DNA of 64,000 bases from Variovorax ginsengisoli (GCF_006438845.1 NZ_RCZJ01000005.1:124001-188000), one strand, 5' to 3'; positions 16,440 to 25,937 are shown, counted from the first letter of the stretch. Program-made: numbers and translations. Notes: generated by a model not told the origin, from the sequence alone.

Positions 16440-16841
16440 GCGCTCTCAGCGAGAGGACACCGATGCGACGACGAAGCGGATCAACGCTGTCTTGGAAGCG
16501 GTCTGACCTCGAGCAAGCGCGACGCACAGATCAGTTCTGATGCGCGTGATACGCGGTGCCATGTTGCGACACCCGCCTGTGGATACGCATCGGTAGATCG
16601 GATTTTCACCGCGCTCAGTCAACAGGGCCGCCATGCCCTTGGCGACGATGCGAGCAAGCGGTCTGCTGCACCCGATGTCGGTCATTTGATTGCACGGATG
16701 CTGCGCCAGCCCGCCTCGATCAGGGCAACGTTTGGAAAGCCGGTGACAACCACCGCGCCATCTCGAAGCTAATGGATCGCTGCCCAGTGCTGTCATGTTC
16801 CAGTCCCGGCATGCAAGGAACTTAGATCAACAACGGCTTGG
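16440..16841. other. Intergenic stretch without a supported gene
   Basis: About 400 bases before the tRNA gene. Frames of 89 codons (+) and 116 codons (-) are open, but both are Cys/Arg-rich, lack ribosome binding sites and show no domain pattern. The region looks like decayed or non-coding DNA. No repeat of the tRNA 3' end was found here, so there is no sign of an integration site. Confidence 0.5.
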
Positions 16842-16916
16842 TGGTGCCCTCGACAGGAATCGAACCTGTATCTGAGTCTTAGGAGGACCCCGTTCTATCC
16901 ATTGAACTACGAGGAC
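16842..16916 (-). tRNA. tRNA-Arg (anticodon CCT)
   Basis: The minus strand folds into a cloverleaf: acceptor stem GTCCTCG/CGAGGGC, D-arm, anticodon stem GGGTC/GACTC around loop CTCCTAA (anticodon CCT at 16881-16883), T-arm ACAGG-TTCGATT-CCTGT, discriminator A and an encoded CCA at 16842-16844. It reads AGG codons, which are rare in this GC-rich genome. It lies 28 bases downstream of the tamB stop on the same strand. Confidence 0.96.
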
Positions 16917-16944
16917 GCTGGGCAGGCGGCACTTTAGCAGTTCG

Positions 16945-19900
16945 TCAGTCGTACTTCAGCGTATAGATCAGGTCCACGCCGCTTTGCACGCCGGCCTGGC
17001 CGCGCAGCGTGAGCCGTTGCGTCAGGTCGTAGAAGATGAAGAGCGTTCCGAGCACCCCGGTCAGGCCGCTTTCGTACGTCACGTAAAAGTCTTTCGACAA
17101 CCGCTTGCCCAGCGTCACCGCCGACTCGCGCAGTTCGCCACCACTGCCAGGGCCCTTGAAGCCGATCTCGTCGAGGCCCAACCGACTGGCCAGGCTGCCA
17201 CCCGATCCGCCTTTGCCTAGGCCGCCCAGCAGTGCGAGTGCAGCCTGTTGCATCAGAACCGATTCGCCGCCACTGCTGGCCGACGCGCGGCCCAGCACCA
17301 CCCACGACAGGGTTTCGACGTCCGAAAGCGCGGGCTCGGAATAGAGCCTGACCCGCGGCGCCTGCGCGCTGCCCGTGACTTGCACACCCGCGCGCTGTGC
17401 GATGTTCGGGCGGATGGCGAGGATGTCGAGGGCCGGGTTGTCGAACGGTCCGTTGAATCGCGCCAACCCCGTTTCGACGTCGAGCTGCTGGCCATAGGCG
17501 CGGTATTGGCCCTTCACCGTGCGCACCTCGCCGGTGATGCGCGGCGGCGCGCTCAGCGACGTGCTGCGGATCTCCAACTGGCCCTCGAGCCGCGTCGTGA
17601 TGCCACGGCCCTGTACCGCGAAGTCCTTGCCGAGATCGAAGGTCACGGCCACGTCCGGCGGCTTCGCGGTTTGCGGCTTGGCCGCCTGCGCGGTGCTCCG
17701 GGCGGCCTCGCGCTGCGCCGCCTCGGCGGCTTCTCGTTCTTTGGCCGCCGATCGAACGACCACGTCGGTTCCCAGGCTCGGCGCGCTTTCGTCGGGCAGG
17801 ATGATCACGGCGCGCTCGGTTTCCAGCTTGCCTCTCAGCGTGAACTGGCCCTCTTCGAGCCGCGCCTGCAGGTCGCCCGAGAGCGTGACCTGCCGGTCGG
17901 AGCGCACCAGCACGCGCAGGCTGCGCACCTGGCCCTGCATCGCCATCCGGATGCCCGAGCTGCCGGCCGACGCCGCGCCCCAGCGCATCTGCCCGGTGGC
18001 CGACAGCGTGCCGCCGTCGCGTGCCGCTTCGCTGGCGGTGGTACTGATGTTGCCGCTCTGCCCGGCGATGCGCGCGCTGCTGCCGCGGCCGCCCTTGAGC
18101 GTGAACTCGGTGACGTCGACGCGGTCGCCGGCGAGCGTGGCGCGCAGCCTGCCGTCGCGCAGGTCGAGGCCCTCGACCAGTGCGCGAAGGGCGAGCTGGT
18201 CGGCCGCCAGCGTGCCGTTCCAGCGCGGCGCGGCGCGGTTGCCCGACAGCGTGGCGTCGGCATCGAGCGTGCCGGCGACGCGCCAGCCCGGCGGTGCCAG
18301 CATCGACCACACGCCGAGGCTCGGCATGCGCGCCTTCACCGTGCCGGCCAACGGCGCGTCTTCGGCCCATTGCCAGCCACCGTCACGTTGCAACACGCGT
18401 GTGCTCGCCGCCGCCTGGATGTTGCCGGCGCGTTCGCTGTCCCACACCAGCTTGGCGTTCACGGTTTCGCCCTGGGCGTCGATACGGAGTTCGGCCTGGC
18501 GCAGACCGGCGGGCGTGCTCGGGCCGTCGAGGTTGCCGGTGCCGGAGACCATCTTGATCTCGCTCTTGGCGCCGGTGCCCCTGCTCTCGATGCGCGTCAC
18601 CAGCGCGGCTTCGCCGGCCTGCACGCGGATGTCGCCGCTCTGCCGCGCCAGACGCACGTTGGCGCGCAAGGTGTCGCCGGCGTCGATGTCCCAATCGCCG
18701 TCGAAGACCAGGTTGCCGCTCACGCCGAGGCTGGCGAGCGAACCGTTGCTGTCCAGCGCCTCTGCCCAGGCCATCGGGAGCCCTTGCATGCGCCCCTTGG
18801 TCTGCACGCGGATGGCGCGTTGCGTGGGCGAGCCGGTTTGTCGGAAGCGCACCGGCTGCCAGTCGAATCGCACGGTGCCGGCCACCGGGCCCTGCAGCGT
18901 CGCACCGCCGGCGGACGTGTCGACTTCGAGGCCGGTGGCGGTGCTGCGCACGTTGGCGTTCAGCGGTGCGCTCAGCGCCACGGTCCAGGGGCCGGGGCGG
19001 GTGCTGTCCTGGACCTGCAGGCGCAGGCTGGCCAGTGCCGCACGCCAACGGCCCGCGCCCTCGAGCGCACCGCTGGCGCGGGTGTCGAGCGTCATTTTCT
19101 GCGTGCCACGCATGGCGTCGCCCTGCACGGACAGCGTGGCCTGCGCCAGGCTGCCGGACAACTCGGCGCGCAGTCCGCGGAGTTGCACGGGCGGCAAGGG
19201 AGGCGGCGGCACGCTGCCTGCTGGCGTTGGCGCGGCAGGCAGTTGCAGGTCGAGGCGCTGCACGGTCAGCGTGGCTTGCAGCGTCGGCTCGGCGGCGCCG
19301 CGCGGTGCGGGCGTCGCTGCGTTCTGCAGGCGTCGCTGCACGGCCTCCCAGCCGCCGTCCCAGCGGGCATCGAGGCGCGCCGTGCCGTCGGCGCTGGCGC
19401 CGGCGAAAACCTTGGACAGCCCTGGCAGCTTCTCGAGCCAGCGCTGCAGCGTAGCGGCGTTGTCGATCTGCGCGTTGATCTGGCCGCGGCCCTGCGCCGG
19501 CGCGATGCGGCCGTTGACCTGCGCGTTGCCGCCAGGCAGCACCATCTTGAGATCGCCGCTGCCGGCACGCTCGGCGACGCGTGCCTGCAGCGTGCCGGCC
19601 ACGCTGGCCTGCGCCGCCTCGACGCGCAAGGTGCGCAGGTCGAGCACCTGGTCTTTCCACTGCCCTTGCGCGATGACGCGGTCGAGCCGAATGCCCTGCA
19701 GCGCCGCGCTGCCGGCACTGCCTTGCGCCTGCAGCGCCACGTCGAACCTCAGCGCGTCGTCGCGCTGCTCGACGTTCGCCTTGCCGCCGACCGGTGCACC
19801 CGCAAGTTGCGTGTGCAGGGCGCCGGGCTGGACGTTGCGCACGGTCGCGCGCACGGCCCAGGGCAGCGGTGCGGGGCTCCAGTCGCCCTCCGCGTCGATG

Positions 19901-21018
19901 CGGCCACCGCCGGTGCGCACGGTGGCGCCGGGCACGCGCCAGGTGGTGCCGTCGAAGGTTGTGCGGGCCTCGACCCGTTCGACCGGCAGCTTGCCCTGGT
20001 CCCACGGGCCGGGCAGGGCGTTGCGGATGTCGGCGCTGGCCTGCCATTGCACGTCGGTACCGGACGCGCCGGGGCCGGCCTGCACCTGGCCGGTCAACAG
20101 CGTGACCGGGGCAATGGGCCACAGGCGCGCGAGGTCGACGTTGCGCAGATCGGCGTTGGCGTCGACCACGGGTTGCGTCTGCCACGGCGCGATATTGGCG
20201 CGCAGCTGCGCCTGCATCGGGTTGGTGGCATCTTGTTCGGCGGGCTTCAGGTCGGCGGTGACGGCCAATCGCGCAGCGGTGCCTGCCAGCGTGCCCTTGG
20301 CCGTGGCGTTGGCCAGCACGTCGATGCTGCGGCCTTCGGCCAGTGGCGCACGCACACGGCCTTCGAGGGCCAGGTCGAGCGCCATGGGCGTGTCGCCCTG
20401 CAGGCCGACACGCGCGCTGTAGTGGCCGTCGGCCAAGTCGACGCCGTCGACGTTCAACGCGTGCTTGCGCTGCGTGTACGTGTAGTGCCCGGCGAGGTTC
20501 TTGGCCTCGACCACCGGCGGTCCGGCCCAGCGGACCGTGCCGATGCGAAAGGGCAGATCGACGTCGACCGGCAGCACCAGTTGCTCGAGCGGCTGCAGCG
20601 GCTCGCTGGTTTCCGGTGCCGGGCCGCGGCGCTCAATAAGCACTTCCTTCGCCTGCACCTCACCCAACTGCACCTTGCGCTGGAACAGCGGCTTGAGCGT
20701 CCAGCCGATCGCGGCGTCGTGCACCTCCACCGACAGCGTGGGGCTCTGCCATTGCAGATAGCCGATGCGTCCCCCGGTGCGCAGCGAGCCGCTGACGTCG
20801 CGACTCTGCAATGTCTGGCCGGCCGGCATGTAGCGGGCTGCCTTGGCGAGCGCGTAGGCGAGCGACTGGTCGGAGCCGACCCACCACCAGGCACCTGCGC
20901 CGAGTGCCGCGATCAACACCACCAGGCCGCACAGGGTCCAGGCCAGTGCGCGCAGCACGCGGCGGCCGAGTGAACGGCGGGGCTTCGCGGGGGTCGGGTG
21001 GTCGTCTTGTGGCTGCAT
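16945..21018 (-). CDS. tamB: Translocation and assembly module inner-membrane component TamB
   Basis: A 1357-residue AsmA-like bridge protein. It has an N-terminal membrane anchor (LAWTLCGLVVLIAALGAGAW, about residues 29-48), a very long beta-rich periplasmic region made of repeated short strands, and a C-terminal TamB/DUF490 domain with RITGEVRTVKGQYRAYGQQL, ETLSWVVLGR and the closing FIFYDLTQRLTLRGQAG. TamB works with the Omp85 protein TamA in outer-membrane protein assembly and, in newer work, in phospholipid transport to the outer membrane. Length fits the family (about 1250-1500). It follows tamA on the same strand with a 13-base gap, so the pair is one operon. A large open frame on the opposite strand is a composition artefact. 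Confidence 0.95.
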   Translation of the reverse strand: MQPQDDHPTPAKPRRSLGRRVLRALAWTLCGLVVLIAALGAGAWWWVGSDQSLAYALAKAARYMPAGQTLQSRDVSGSLRTGGRIGYLQWQSPTLSVEVHDAAIGWTLKPLFQRKVQLGEVQAKEVLIERRGPAPETSEPLQPLEQLVLPVDVDLPFRIGTVRWAGPPVVEAKNLAGHYTYTQRKHALNVDGVDLADGHYSARVGLQGDTPMALDLALEGRVRAPLAEGRSIDVLANATAKGTLAGTAARLAVTADLKPAEQDATNPMQAQLRANIAPWQTQPVVDANADLRNVDLARLWPIAPVTLLTGQVQAGPGASGTDVQWQASADIRNALPGPWDQGKLPVERVEARTTFDGTTWRVPGATVRTGGGRIDAEGDWSPAPLPWAVRATVRNVQPGALHTQLAGAPVGGKANVEQRDDALRFDVALQAQGSAGSAALQGIRLDRVIAQGQWKDQVLDLRTLRVEAAQASVAGTLQARVAERAGSGDLKMVLPGGNAQVNGRIAPAQGRGQINAQIDNAATLQRWLEKLPGLSKVFAGASADGTARLDARWDGGWEAVQRRLQNAATPAPRGAAEPTLQATLTVQRLDLQLPAAPTPAGSVPPPPLPPVQLRGLRAELSGSLAQATLSVQGDAMRGTQKMTLDTRASGALEGAGRWRAALASLRLQVQDSTRPGPWTVALSAPLNANVRSTATGLEVDTSAGGATLQGPVAGTVRFDWQPVRFRQTGSPTQRAIRVQTKGRMQGLPMAWAEALDSNGSLASLGVSGNLVFDGDWDIDAGDTLRANVRLARQSGDIRVQAGEAALVTRIESRGTGAKSEIKMVSGTGNLDGPSTPAGLRQAELRIDAQGETVNAKLVWDSERAGNIQAAASTRVLQRDGGWQWAEDAPLAGTVKARMPSLGVWSMLAPPGWRVAGTLDADATLSGNRAAPRWNGTLAADQLALRALVEGLDLRDGRLRATLAGDRVDVTEFTLKGGRGSSARIAGQSGNISTTASEAARDGGTLSATGQMRWGAASAGSSGIRMAMQGQVRSLRVLVRSDRQVTLSGDLQARLEEGQFTLRGKLETERAVIILPDESAPSLGTDVVVRSAAKEREAAEAAQREAARSTAQAAKPQTAKPPDVAVTFDLGKDFAVQGRGITTRLEGQLEIRSTSLSAPPRITGEVRTVKGQYRAYGQQLDVETGLARFNGPFDNPALDILAIRPNIAQRAGVQVTGSAQAPRVRLYSEPALSDVETLSWVVLGRASASSGGESVLMQQAALALLGGLGKGGSGGSLASRLGLDEIGFKGPGSGGELRESAVTLGKRLSKDFYVTYESGLTGVLGTLFIFYDLTQRLTLRGQAGVQSGVDLIYTLKYD

Positions 21019-21031
21019 CCGCTCGCTGCGT

Positions 21032-22936
21032 CTAGAAAGTAAAGCCCAGGCGCAGATGAAGCCTGTACTTTTTCACGTCCACGCCGTAGGCGACGTCGGC
21101 CTGCACCGGCCCGACCGGGCTGCGCCATCGCACGCCCGCACCGACGCCCACCTTGGCCTTGAGATCGCCCACCGTGTCGGCCACCGAGCCGGCATCGATG
21201 AAAGTCGCGCTTTCGAAATCCGTGAGCTTGCCGTTCCACACGATGGGGCGCTGCCATTCGACGCTGGCGACGCCCATGTAGCGGCCGGCCACGATGCTGC
21301 CGTCGGCGCGGTCCGTGCCGATCTGCTGGTAGCTGTAGCCGCGCACCGTGGTGTCGCCGCCCGTCAGGAACAAAAGCGTGGAAGGGATCTGGGCGTTGTC
21401 GCGGGCGATCACCGCGCCGCCTTCAGCGCGGAACTGAAGCCGGCTGTCACGCGCGACGCTGCCGTCGGCGCCCTGCACCGAGCCGATCGGCAGGATGCCC
21501 AGCCATCGCGCGCGGGTGCGCAGGAAAGGCGCGCGCTCACCGATCAGCGTCTGGCCCAGCCCGAGTTCGAGCGCCAGGCCCTGGCCGCGCGTGGGGGCTC
21601 CGTTGTCGTCGAAGTACCGGCCGGTCCAGCCCCAATTGGCACTGACGGCCGAGGCCGAGGGCGGAGCGCCGACACCACGGTTTCGCGCATAGTCGTACTG
21701 CAGGAAATAGCTGCGCTCGATGCGGTCGCCGGCGCGGGCGCGGCCGGCCCGCAGGCGACCGCTGTCGACGTCGTAGCTGCCGGCCGAGTCTTCGTGCTTG
21801 AGCAAGCCGGAGCTGAACCAACGCCAGCCCTTGTCGTCGGGGATGCCGTTCCAGTCGGTGCCGAGCGATTGGGTTTCGCGGTCGATCGACAGCTTGGACA
21901 CGGCGCGCCAGCCCAGCAGTGGCATGTCGTTATGCACGTGGTCGATCGACAGCCGAGGCCCGCTGTCGGTGGTAAAGCCGGCGCCCAGCACGATTTTCTG
22001 CAAGGGCGCCTCACGCACCTGCGCGATCACCGGTGCGGCCTGCGGATCGGTGCCATCGGTGTCGAGCGTGAGGAACACCGAGTCGTAGTAGCCGCTGCTT
22101 GCGAGCCGCTGCTGCGCATCGAGCAGCTTCTGCTGGTCGTAGTCGCTGCCGGTCGGCACACGTGCGATGCGGCGTGCGGCGTCGGCCGGGTAGCGCTCGG
22201 TGCCGCGCACGTCGATCGGGCCGAAGCGGTAGGCCGGGCCCGACGCGTAGGTCACGCCCAGCCGCGCCTCGCCGCGGTCGGCATCCACCGCCGCACGGCT
22301 GTTCGCGATGCTGGCCGTGGCGTAGCGCTTGGCGGTGAGATTGCGCAGGCCGACGGTCTTGGCGTTGTCCCAGCCTTGCTGGGTGAAGAGCTGGCCGGTA
22401 CGCAGGGTCCACGCGGACTGGATGGCCTCGCGCTGGGCCGCTGCACTCGCGTCGCCTGCGATGGCGCCGCTGAAGCCGATCTCCACCGCACCGACGCGCG
22501 TCGGCTCTCCCGGATCGACCGTGACAGTCACTTCGCGCGGCGCCTTGGCGTCGGGCGTTTCCTTGAGTTCGAGGGTAAGAGTGGGCGTGAAGTAGCCCAG
22601 CGTGGCCAGCAGTTCGCGGGCGTTGGCCTCTGCCGCCACCATCAGGCGCGACAGTTCAGTCGCGCCGAGGTCGGGAATGCGCTTGTAGCGCTGAATCTCG
22701 AGGTGCAGCGTCAGGTAGTCGCGCACTGCGTCGGGTCCCCGCACGGTCAGGGCAAAGGCATCGCGCTGCGCCGCTGCAGCTTCTGAAGACGTTGCTGCAG
22801 CCACGGGCTGCGTGCCGTCATCGGTCTCGCTGTTTTTCTTCGACAGCAAGCTGCATCCCTGCAAAAGAAGAAGGACGCTTGCAAAAAGCAACGCCGGCAT
22901 CCAAGCCGGCGTTTTGAAGGGAACCACCCTGAGCAT
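21032..22936 (-). CDS. tamA: Translocation and assembly module outer-membrane component TamA
   Basis: An Omp85-family barrel of about 634 residues. From MLRVVPFKTP there is a signal sequence with a lipobox-like LLLLQGC. POTRA domains follow, including FGPIDVRGTERYPADAARRI. The C-terminal 16-strand barrel contains the lid-lock-type GGDTTVRGYSYQQIG (VRGY motif), PVGPVQADVAYGVD and the terminal aromatic LRLGFTF that serves as a BAM recognition signal. The frame is open 30 codons upstream, but that part looks non-coding. It precedes tamB on the same strand. An N-terminal Cys in a lipobox is unusual for TamA and suggests a lipid-anchored variant. Confidence 0.93.
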   Translation of the reverse strand: MLRVVPFKTPAWMPALLFASVLLLLQGCSLLSKKNSETDDGTQPVAAATSSEAAAAQRDAFALTVRGPDAVRDYLTLHLEIQRYKRIPDLGATELSRLMVAAEANARELLATLGYFTPTLTLELKETPDAKAPREVTVTVDPGEPTRVGAVEIGFSGAIAGDASAAAQREAIQSAWTLRTGQLFTQQGWDNAKTVGLRNLTAKRYATASIANSRAAVDADRGEARLGVTYASGPAYRFGPIDVRGTERYPADAARRIARVPTGSDYDQQKLLDAQQRLASSGYYDSVFLTLDTDGTDPQAAPVIAQVREAPLQKIVLGAGFTTDSGPRLSIDHVHNDMPLLGWRAVSKLSIDRETQSLGTDWNGIPDDKGWRWFSSGLLKHEDSAGSYDVDSGRLRAGRARAGDRIERSYFLQYDYARNRGVGAPPSASAVSANWGWTGRYFDDNGAPTRGQGLALELGLGQTLIGERAPFLRTRARWLGILPIGSVQGADGSVARDSRLQFRAEGGAVIARDNAQIPSTLLFLTGGDTTVRGYSYQQIGTDRADGSIVAGRYMGVASVEWQRPIVWNGKLTDFESATFIDAGSVADTVGDLKAKVGVGAGVRWRSPVGPVQADVAYGVDVKKYRLHLRLGFTF

Positions 22937-23027
22937 CGCCCGATTCTGACAGCAAGGCAGGGGCGACATCGACGCCTGCGGCAGCGCAGGGCAAAGACGA
23001 GAAAACGTCCTACTTCGAATGCGCAAG

Positions 23028-24215
23028 CTATTTCGAAAGCATCCGCATCGCCTCTTCCAGGCCCTTGAGCGTCAGCGGGTACATGCGGTTGGACAGCATC
23101 TGCTGGATGACGGCGATGCTCTGGCGGTACTGCCAAACACCCTGCGGCTCGGGGTTGATCCAGGCGAACTTCGGAAAGGTGTGCGTCAGGCGCTGCAACC
23201 ACTCGGCGCCGGCTTCCTCGTTGTTGTACTCGACGCTGCCGCCCGGCTGCAGGATCTCGTACGGGCTCATGGTCGCGTCGCCCACGAAGATCAGCTTGTA
23301 GTCCTTGTTGTACTTGCGCAGGATGTCCCAGGTCGCGAACTTCTCGGAGAAGCGGCGCTTGTTGTTCTTCCACATGAAGTCATAGACGCAGTTGTGGAAG
23401 TAATAGAACTCGAGGTGCTTGAACTCCGTCTTGACCGCGGAGAAAAGCTCTTCGACACGCTGGATGTGCTCGTCCATCGTGCCGCCCACGTCCATCAGCA
23501 GCAGCACCTTGACGTTGTTGTGGCGCTCCGGCCGCATCTTGATGTCGAGGTAACCGGCGTTGGCGGCGGTCTTGGCGATCGTCTCGTCGAGGTCGAGTTC
23601 TTCCTCATGGCCTTCGCGCGCAAATTTGCGCAGCCGGCGCAGCGCCACCTTGATGTTGCGCGTGCCGAGTTCCTGGTTGTCGTCGTAGTCCTTGTAGGCC
23701 CGCTGGTCCCACACCTTGACCGCGCTCTTGTTCTTGCCGGCGCCGCCGATGCGCACGCCTTGCGGGTTGTAGCCGCCATGGCCGAACGGCGAAGTGCCGC
23801 CGGTGCCGATCCATTTGTTGCCGCCCTCGTGGCGCTCCTTCTGCTCCTCGAAGCGCTTCTTGAGCGTCTCCATGAGCTCGTCCCAGCCCATCTTCTCGAT
23901 CTTGGCCTTCTCTTCAGCGGAGAACTCGCGCTCCAGCGTCTTGCGCAGCCAGTCGAGCGGGACGTCCTTGGTGAAGTCCGTGAGCATGTCGACGCCCTTG
24001 AAGTAGCCGGCGAAGGCGCGGTCGAACTTGTCGAAGTGCTTCTCGTCCTTCACCAGCGCGGTGCGGCTCAGGTAGTAGAAGTCGTCGAGGCTGTAGGCGT
24101 CATCCGAGTTGGGGCCGACCACGTCGGCCTGCAACGCTTCGAGCAGCGTGAGGAATTCCTTGACCGACACCGGCAGCTTGGCCGAGCGCAGCGTGTAGAA
24201 GAAGTCGATCAGCAT
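23028..24215 (-). CDS. VWA domain-containing protein (CoxE-like, MoxR partner)
   Basis: A 395-residue protein with a C-terminal von Willebrand A domain. The MIDAS-type motif reads MDVGGTMDEH, with Gly and Thr where DxSxS is usual. The N-terminal ~200 residues are helical and charged (LEREFSAEEKAKIEKMGWDE) with a Gly-rich loop (IGTGGTSPFGHGGYNP). Such CoxE/YeaD-type proteins pair with MoxR AAA+ ATPases, and a MoxR gene is 870 bases upstream on the same strand (25083-25937). The pair probably acts as a chaperone-like metal or cofactor insertion machine, but the target is unknown. The start ATG 24215 has GGAG nine bases upstream. Confidence 0.85.
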   Translation of the reverse strand: MLIDFFYTLRSAKLPVSVKEFLTLLEALQADVVGPNSDDAYSLDDFYYLSRTALVKDEKHFDKFDRAFAGYFKGVDMLTDFTKDVPLDWLRKTLEREFSAEEKAKIEKMGWDELMETLKKRFEEQKERHEGGNKWIGTGGTSPFGHGGYNPQGVRIGGAGKNKSAVKVWDQRAYKDYDDNQELGTRNIKVALRRLRKFAREGHEEELDLDETIAKTAANAGYLDIKMRPERHNNVKVLLLMDVGGTMDEHIQRVEELFSAVKTEFKHLEFYYFHNCVYDFMWKNNKRRFSEKFATWDILRKYNKDYKLIFVGDATMSPYEILQPGGSVEYNNEEAGAEWLQRLTHTFPKFAWINPEPQGVWQYRQSIAVIQQMLSNRMYPLTLKGLEEAMRMLSK

Positions 24216-24221
24216 CGCGGG

Positions 24222-24827
24222 TCACTCCGTCGGGTTGCGCGGTTTGTCCAGCAGGTAGCGCAGGTGTGCCTTCACCTCGGGCCACTCGCCAGCGCTGAGG
24301 CTGTACATGACGGTGTCGCGCACCGTGCCGTCACGGCGCAGCGCATGACCGCGGATCACGCCGTCTTTCTTCGCGCCGAGTCGCTCGATGGCGCGCTGGG
24401 ATGCAAAGTTGTAGTTGTCGGTGCGCCACCCGACGGTGCGGCAGCCCAACGCCTCGAAAGCGTGTGTCAGCATCAGCAGCTTGCAGGTGGTGTTCACGTG
24501 GCTGCGCTGGCATCGCTTGGCATACCAGGTGTAGCCGATTTCCACGCGCTTCACGGCGGGCAGGATGTCGTGGAAGCTCGTACTGCCCAGCACGGTGCCG
24601 CTGGCTTCGTCGGTGACAGCGAAGGCGAAGCGATTGCCGTCTTTGCGCATCTGCAGTGCGGACTCGATGTACGCCCGAGTCTGATCGGGCTCGGGTACGG
24701 AGGTGACGCGCAGGTTCCAGAGCTCTCCGTCGGCCGCCGCTGCGCGCAGGCCGGCTTCATGGTCGAGCGCCAGCGGAACCAGCGCGATGCCGCGCTTATT
24801 GAGCGTGGTGGGTTCGACGAATGCCAT
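24222..24827 (-). CDS. GNAT family N-acetyltransferase (RimJ/RimL-like)
   Basis: A roughly 201-residue GNAT enzyme that transfers acetyl from acetyl-CoA. Visible family features are LVPLALDHEAGLRAAA at the start, VLGSTSFHDILPAVKRVEIG (beta4 region), the helix HVNTTCKLLMLTHAFEALGC, and NFASQRAIERLGAKKDGVIR in the conserved NxxSxxxxEKLGF position. The acceptor is unknown. ATG 24827 is used; a TTG two codons earlier (24833) overlaps the preceding stop as TTGA and may be the true coupled start. It sits between the MoxR and VWA genes. Confidence 0.85.
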   Translation of the reverse strand: MAFVEPTTLNKRGIALVPLALDHEAGLRAAAADGELWNLRVTSVPEPDQTRAYIESALQMRKDGNRFAFAVTDEASGTVLGSTSFHDILPAVKRVEIGYTWYAKRCQRSHVNTTCKLLMLTHAFEALGCRTVGWRTDNYNFASQRAIERLGAKKDGVIRGHALRRDGTVRDTVMYSLSAGEWPEVKAHLRYLLDKPRNPTE

Positions 24828-24829
24828 GT

Positions 24830-25078
24830 TCAAACGCGTGGATCTCCGTATTTGCGCCGGTACCAGGCACGGCCCAGCTGAACACCGCCGCCGCCGCCCA
24901 GGCCGATGAGCGCAATGCCCAACATCGCCGGGCCGTCGTATCCCCCCGGGCCGAAAGCATCGAAGCCGAGCCTGGTGCCCAACCAGCGGCCCAGCAGGGC
25001 ACCGATCACGAAGCCGAGCGCCTGGGCAATGCCGAGCAGAAGCAGTTGGCGAGGTGGGTGCGGCGTGCTTTCGTTCAT
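24830..25078 (-). CDS. Small hypothetical membrane protein, 82 residues
   Basis: An 82-residue protein with two membrane helices (LLLLGIAQALGFVIGALLG and AMLGIALIGLGGGGGVQLG) and a basic C terminus (RAWYRRKYGDPRV). The second helix is very Gly-rich. It starts four bases after the MoxR stop and ends overlapping the acetyltransferase start, so it belongs to the MoxR-VWA transcription unit. No named family recognised. Confidence 0.7.
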   Translation of the reverse strand: MNESTPHPPRQLLLLGIAQALGFVIGALLGRWLGTRLGFDAFGPGGYDGPAMLGIALIGLGGGGGVQLGRAWYRRKYGDPRV

Positions 25079-25082
25079 GCGC

Positions 25083-25937
25083 TCAGCGGTTGTTGCGTTG
25101 CATGAAGACAAGTTTTTCGAACAGCGTCACGTCCTGTTCGTTCTTGAGCAGCGCGCCGACCAGCGGCGGTACGGCCACCTTGTCGTCCTTGCTCTGCAGC
25201 GCTTCGAGCGGAATGTCTTCGGCCACCAGCAGCTTGAGCCAGTCGAGCAATTCGGACGTCGACGGCTTCTTCTTGAGGCCGGGCAGGTTGCGCACGTCGT
25301 AGAAGGTCTTCATCGCCGCGGCGAGCAACTCTTGTTTCAGGCCAGGAAAGTGCACGTCGACGATGCTTTTCATCGTGACCGCATCCGGAAACTTGATGTA
25401 GTGGAAGAAGCAGCGGCGCAGGAACGCATCGGGGAGTTCCTTCTCGTTGTTCGAGGTGATGAAGACCACCGGCCGATGCTTGGCGCGGATGAGTTCGCGC
25501 GTTTCGTAGCAGTAGAACTCCATGCGGTCGATCTCGCGCAGCAGGTCGTTCGGGAATTCGATGTCGGCCTTGTCGATCTCGTCGATCAGCAGCGCCACCG
25601 GCTGCTCGGCCGTGAAGGCCTGCCACAGCACGCCCTTGACGATGTAGTTCTGGATGTCCTTGACGCGCTCGCCGCCGTCGATGTCGGACAGTTGCGAGTC
25701 GCGCAGCCGGCTCACCGCGTCGTATTCATACAGGCCCTGCTGTGCCTTGGTGGTCGACTTGATGTGCCACTGCAGCAGTGGCAGGTTCAGCGCCGTGGCC
25801 ACCTCTTCGGCCAGCATCGTCTTGCCGGTGCCGGGTTCGCCTTTGACAAGCAGTGGGCGCTTGAGCGTGATCGCGGCGTTGACCGCCAGCATCAGGTCCT
25901 GGGTGGCAACGTAGTTGTCGGAGCCCTTGAATTTCAT
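25083..25937 (-). CDS. MoxR family AAA+ ATPase
   Basis: A 284-residue AAA+ ATPase. Walker A is GEPGTGKTMLAEEVA (about residue 33), Walker B is VALLIDEIDKAD, sensor 1 is VVFITSNNEKELPDAFLRRC with the arginine finger, and the lid domain follows. MoxR ATPases act with VWA proteins as chaperones for complex or cofactor maturation; the VWA partner is encoded three genes downstream. ATG 25937 (MKFKGSDNY) is preferred, with ATG 25946 as an alternative; neither has a strong ribosome binding site. It is divergent from cytochrome c4. Confidence 0.9.
   Translation of the reverse strand: MKFKGSDNYVATQDLMLAVNAAITLKRPLLVKGEPGTGKTMLAEEVATALNLPLLQWHIKSTTKAQQGLYEYDAVSRLRDSQLSDIDGGERVKDIQNYIVKGVLWQAFTAEQPVALLIDEIDKADIEFPNDLLREIDRMEFYCYETRELIRAKHRPVVFITSNNEKELPDAFLRRCFFHYIKFPDAVTMKSIVDVHFPGLKQELLAAAMKTFYDVRNLPGLKKKPSTSELLDWLKLLVAEDIPLEALQSKDDKVAVPPLVGALLKNEQDVTLFEKLVFMQRNNR

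Noticed and set aside
16556..16825. Cys-rich 89-codon frame before the tRNA gene
   Set aside because: Random-looking composition, no ribosome binding site, overlaps a longer equally poor frame on the other strand.
13176..16916. Possible genomic island ending at tRNA-Arg
   Set aside because: No integrase, no direct repeat of the tRNA 3' end found, and the first genes are ordinary yqjD-like proteins.
17248..20973. 1241-codon open frame opposite tamB
   Set aside because: High-GC antisense shadow. Composition is Arg/His/Gln/Ala repeats with no domain; tamB on the other strand is well supported.
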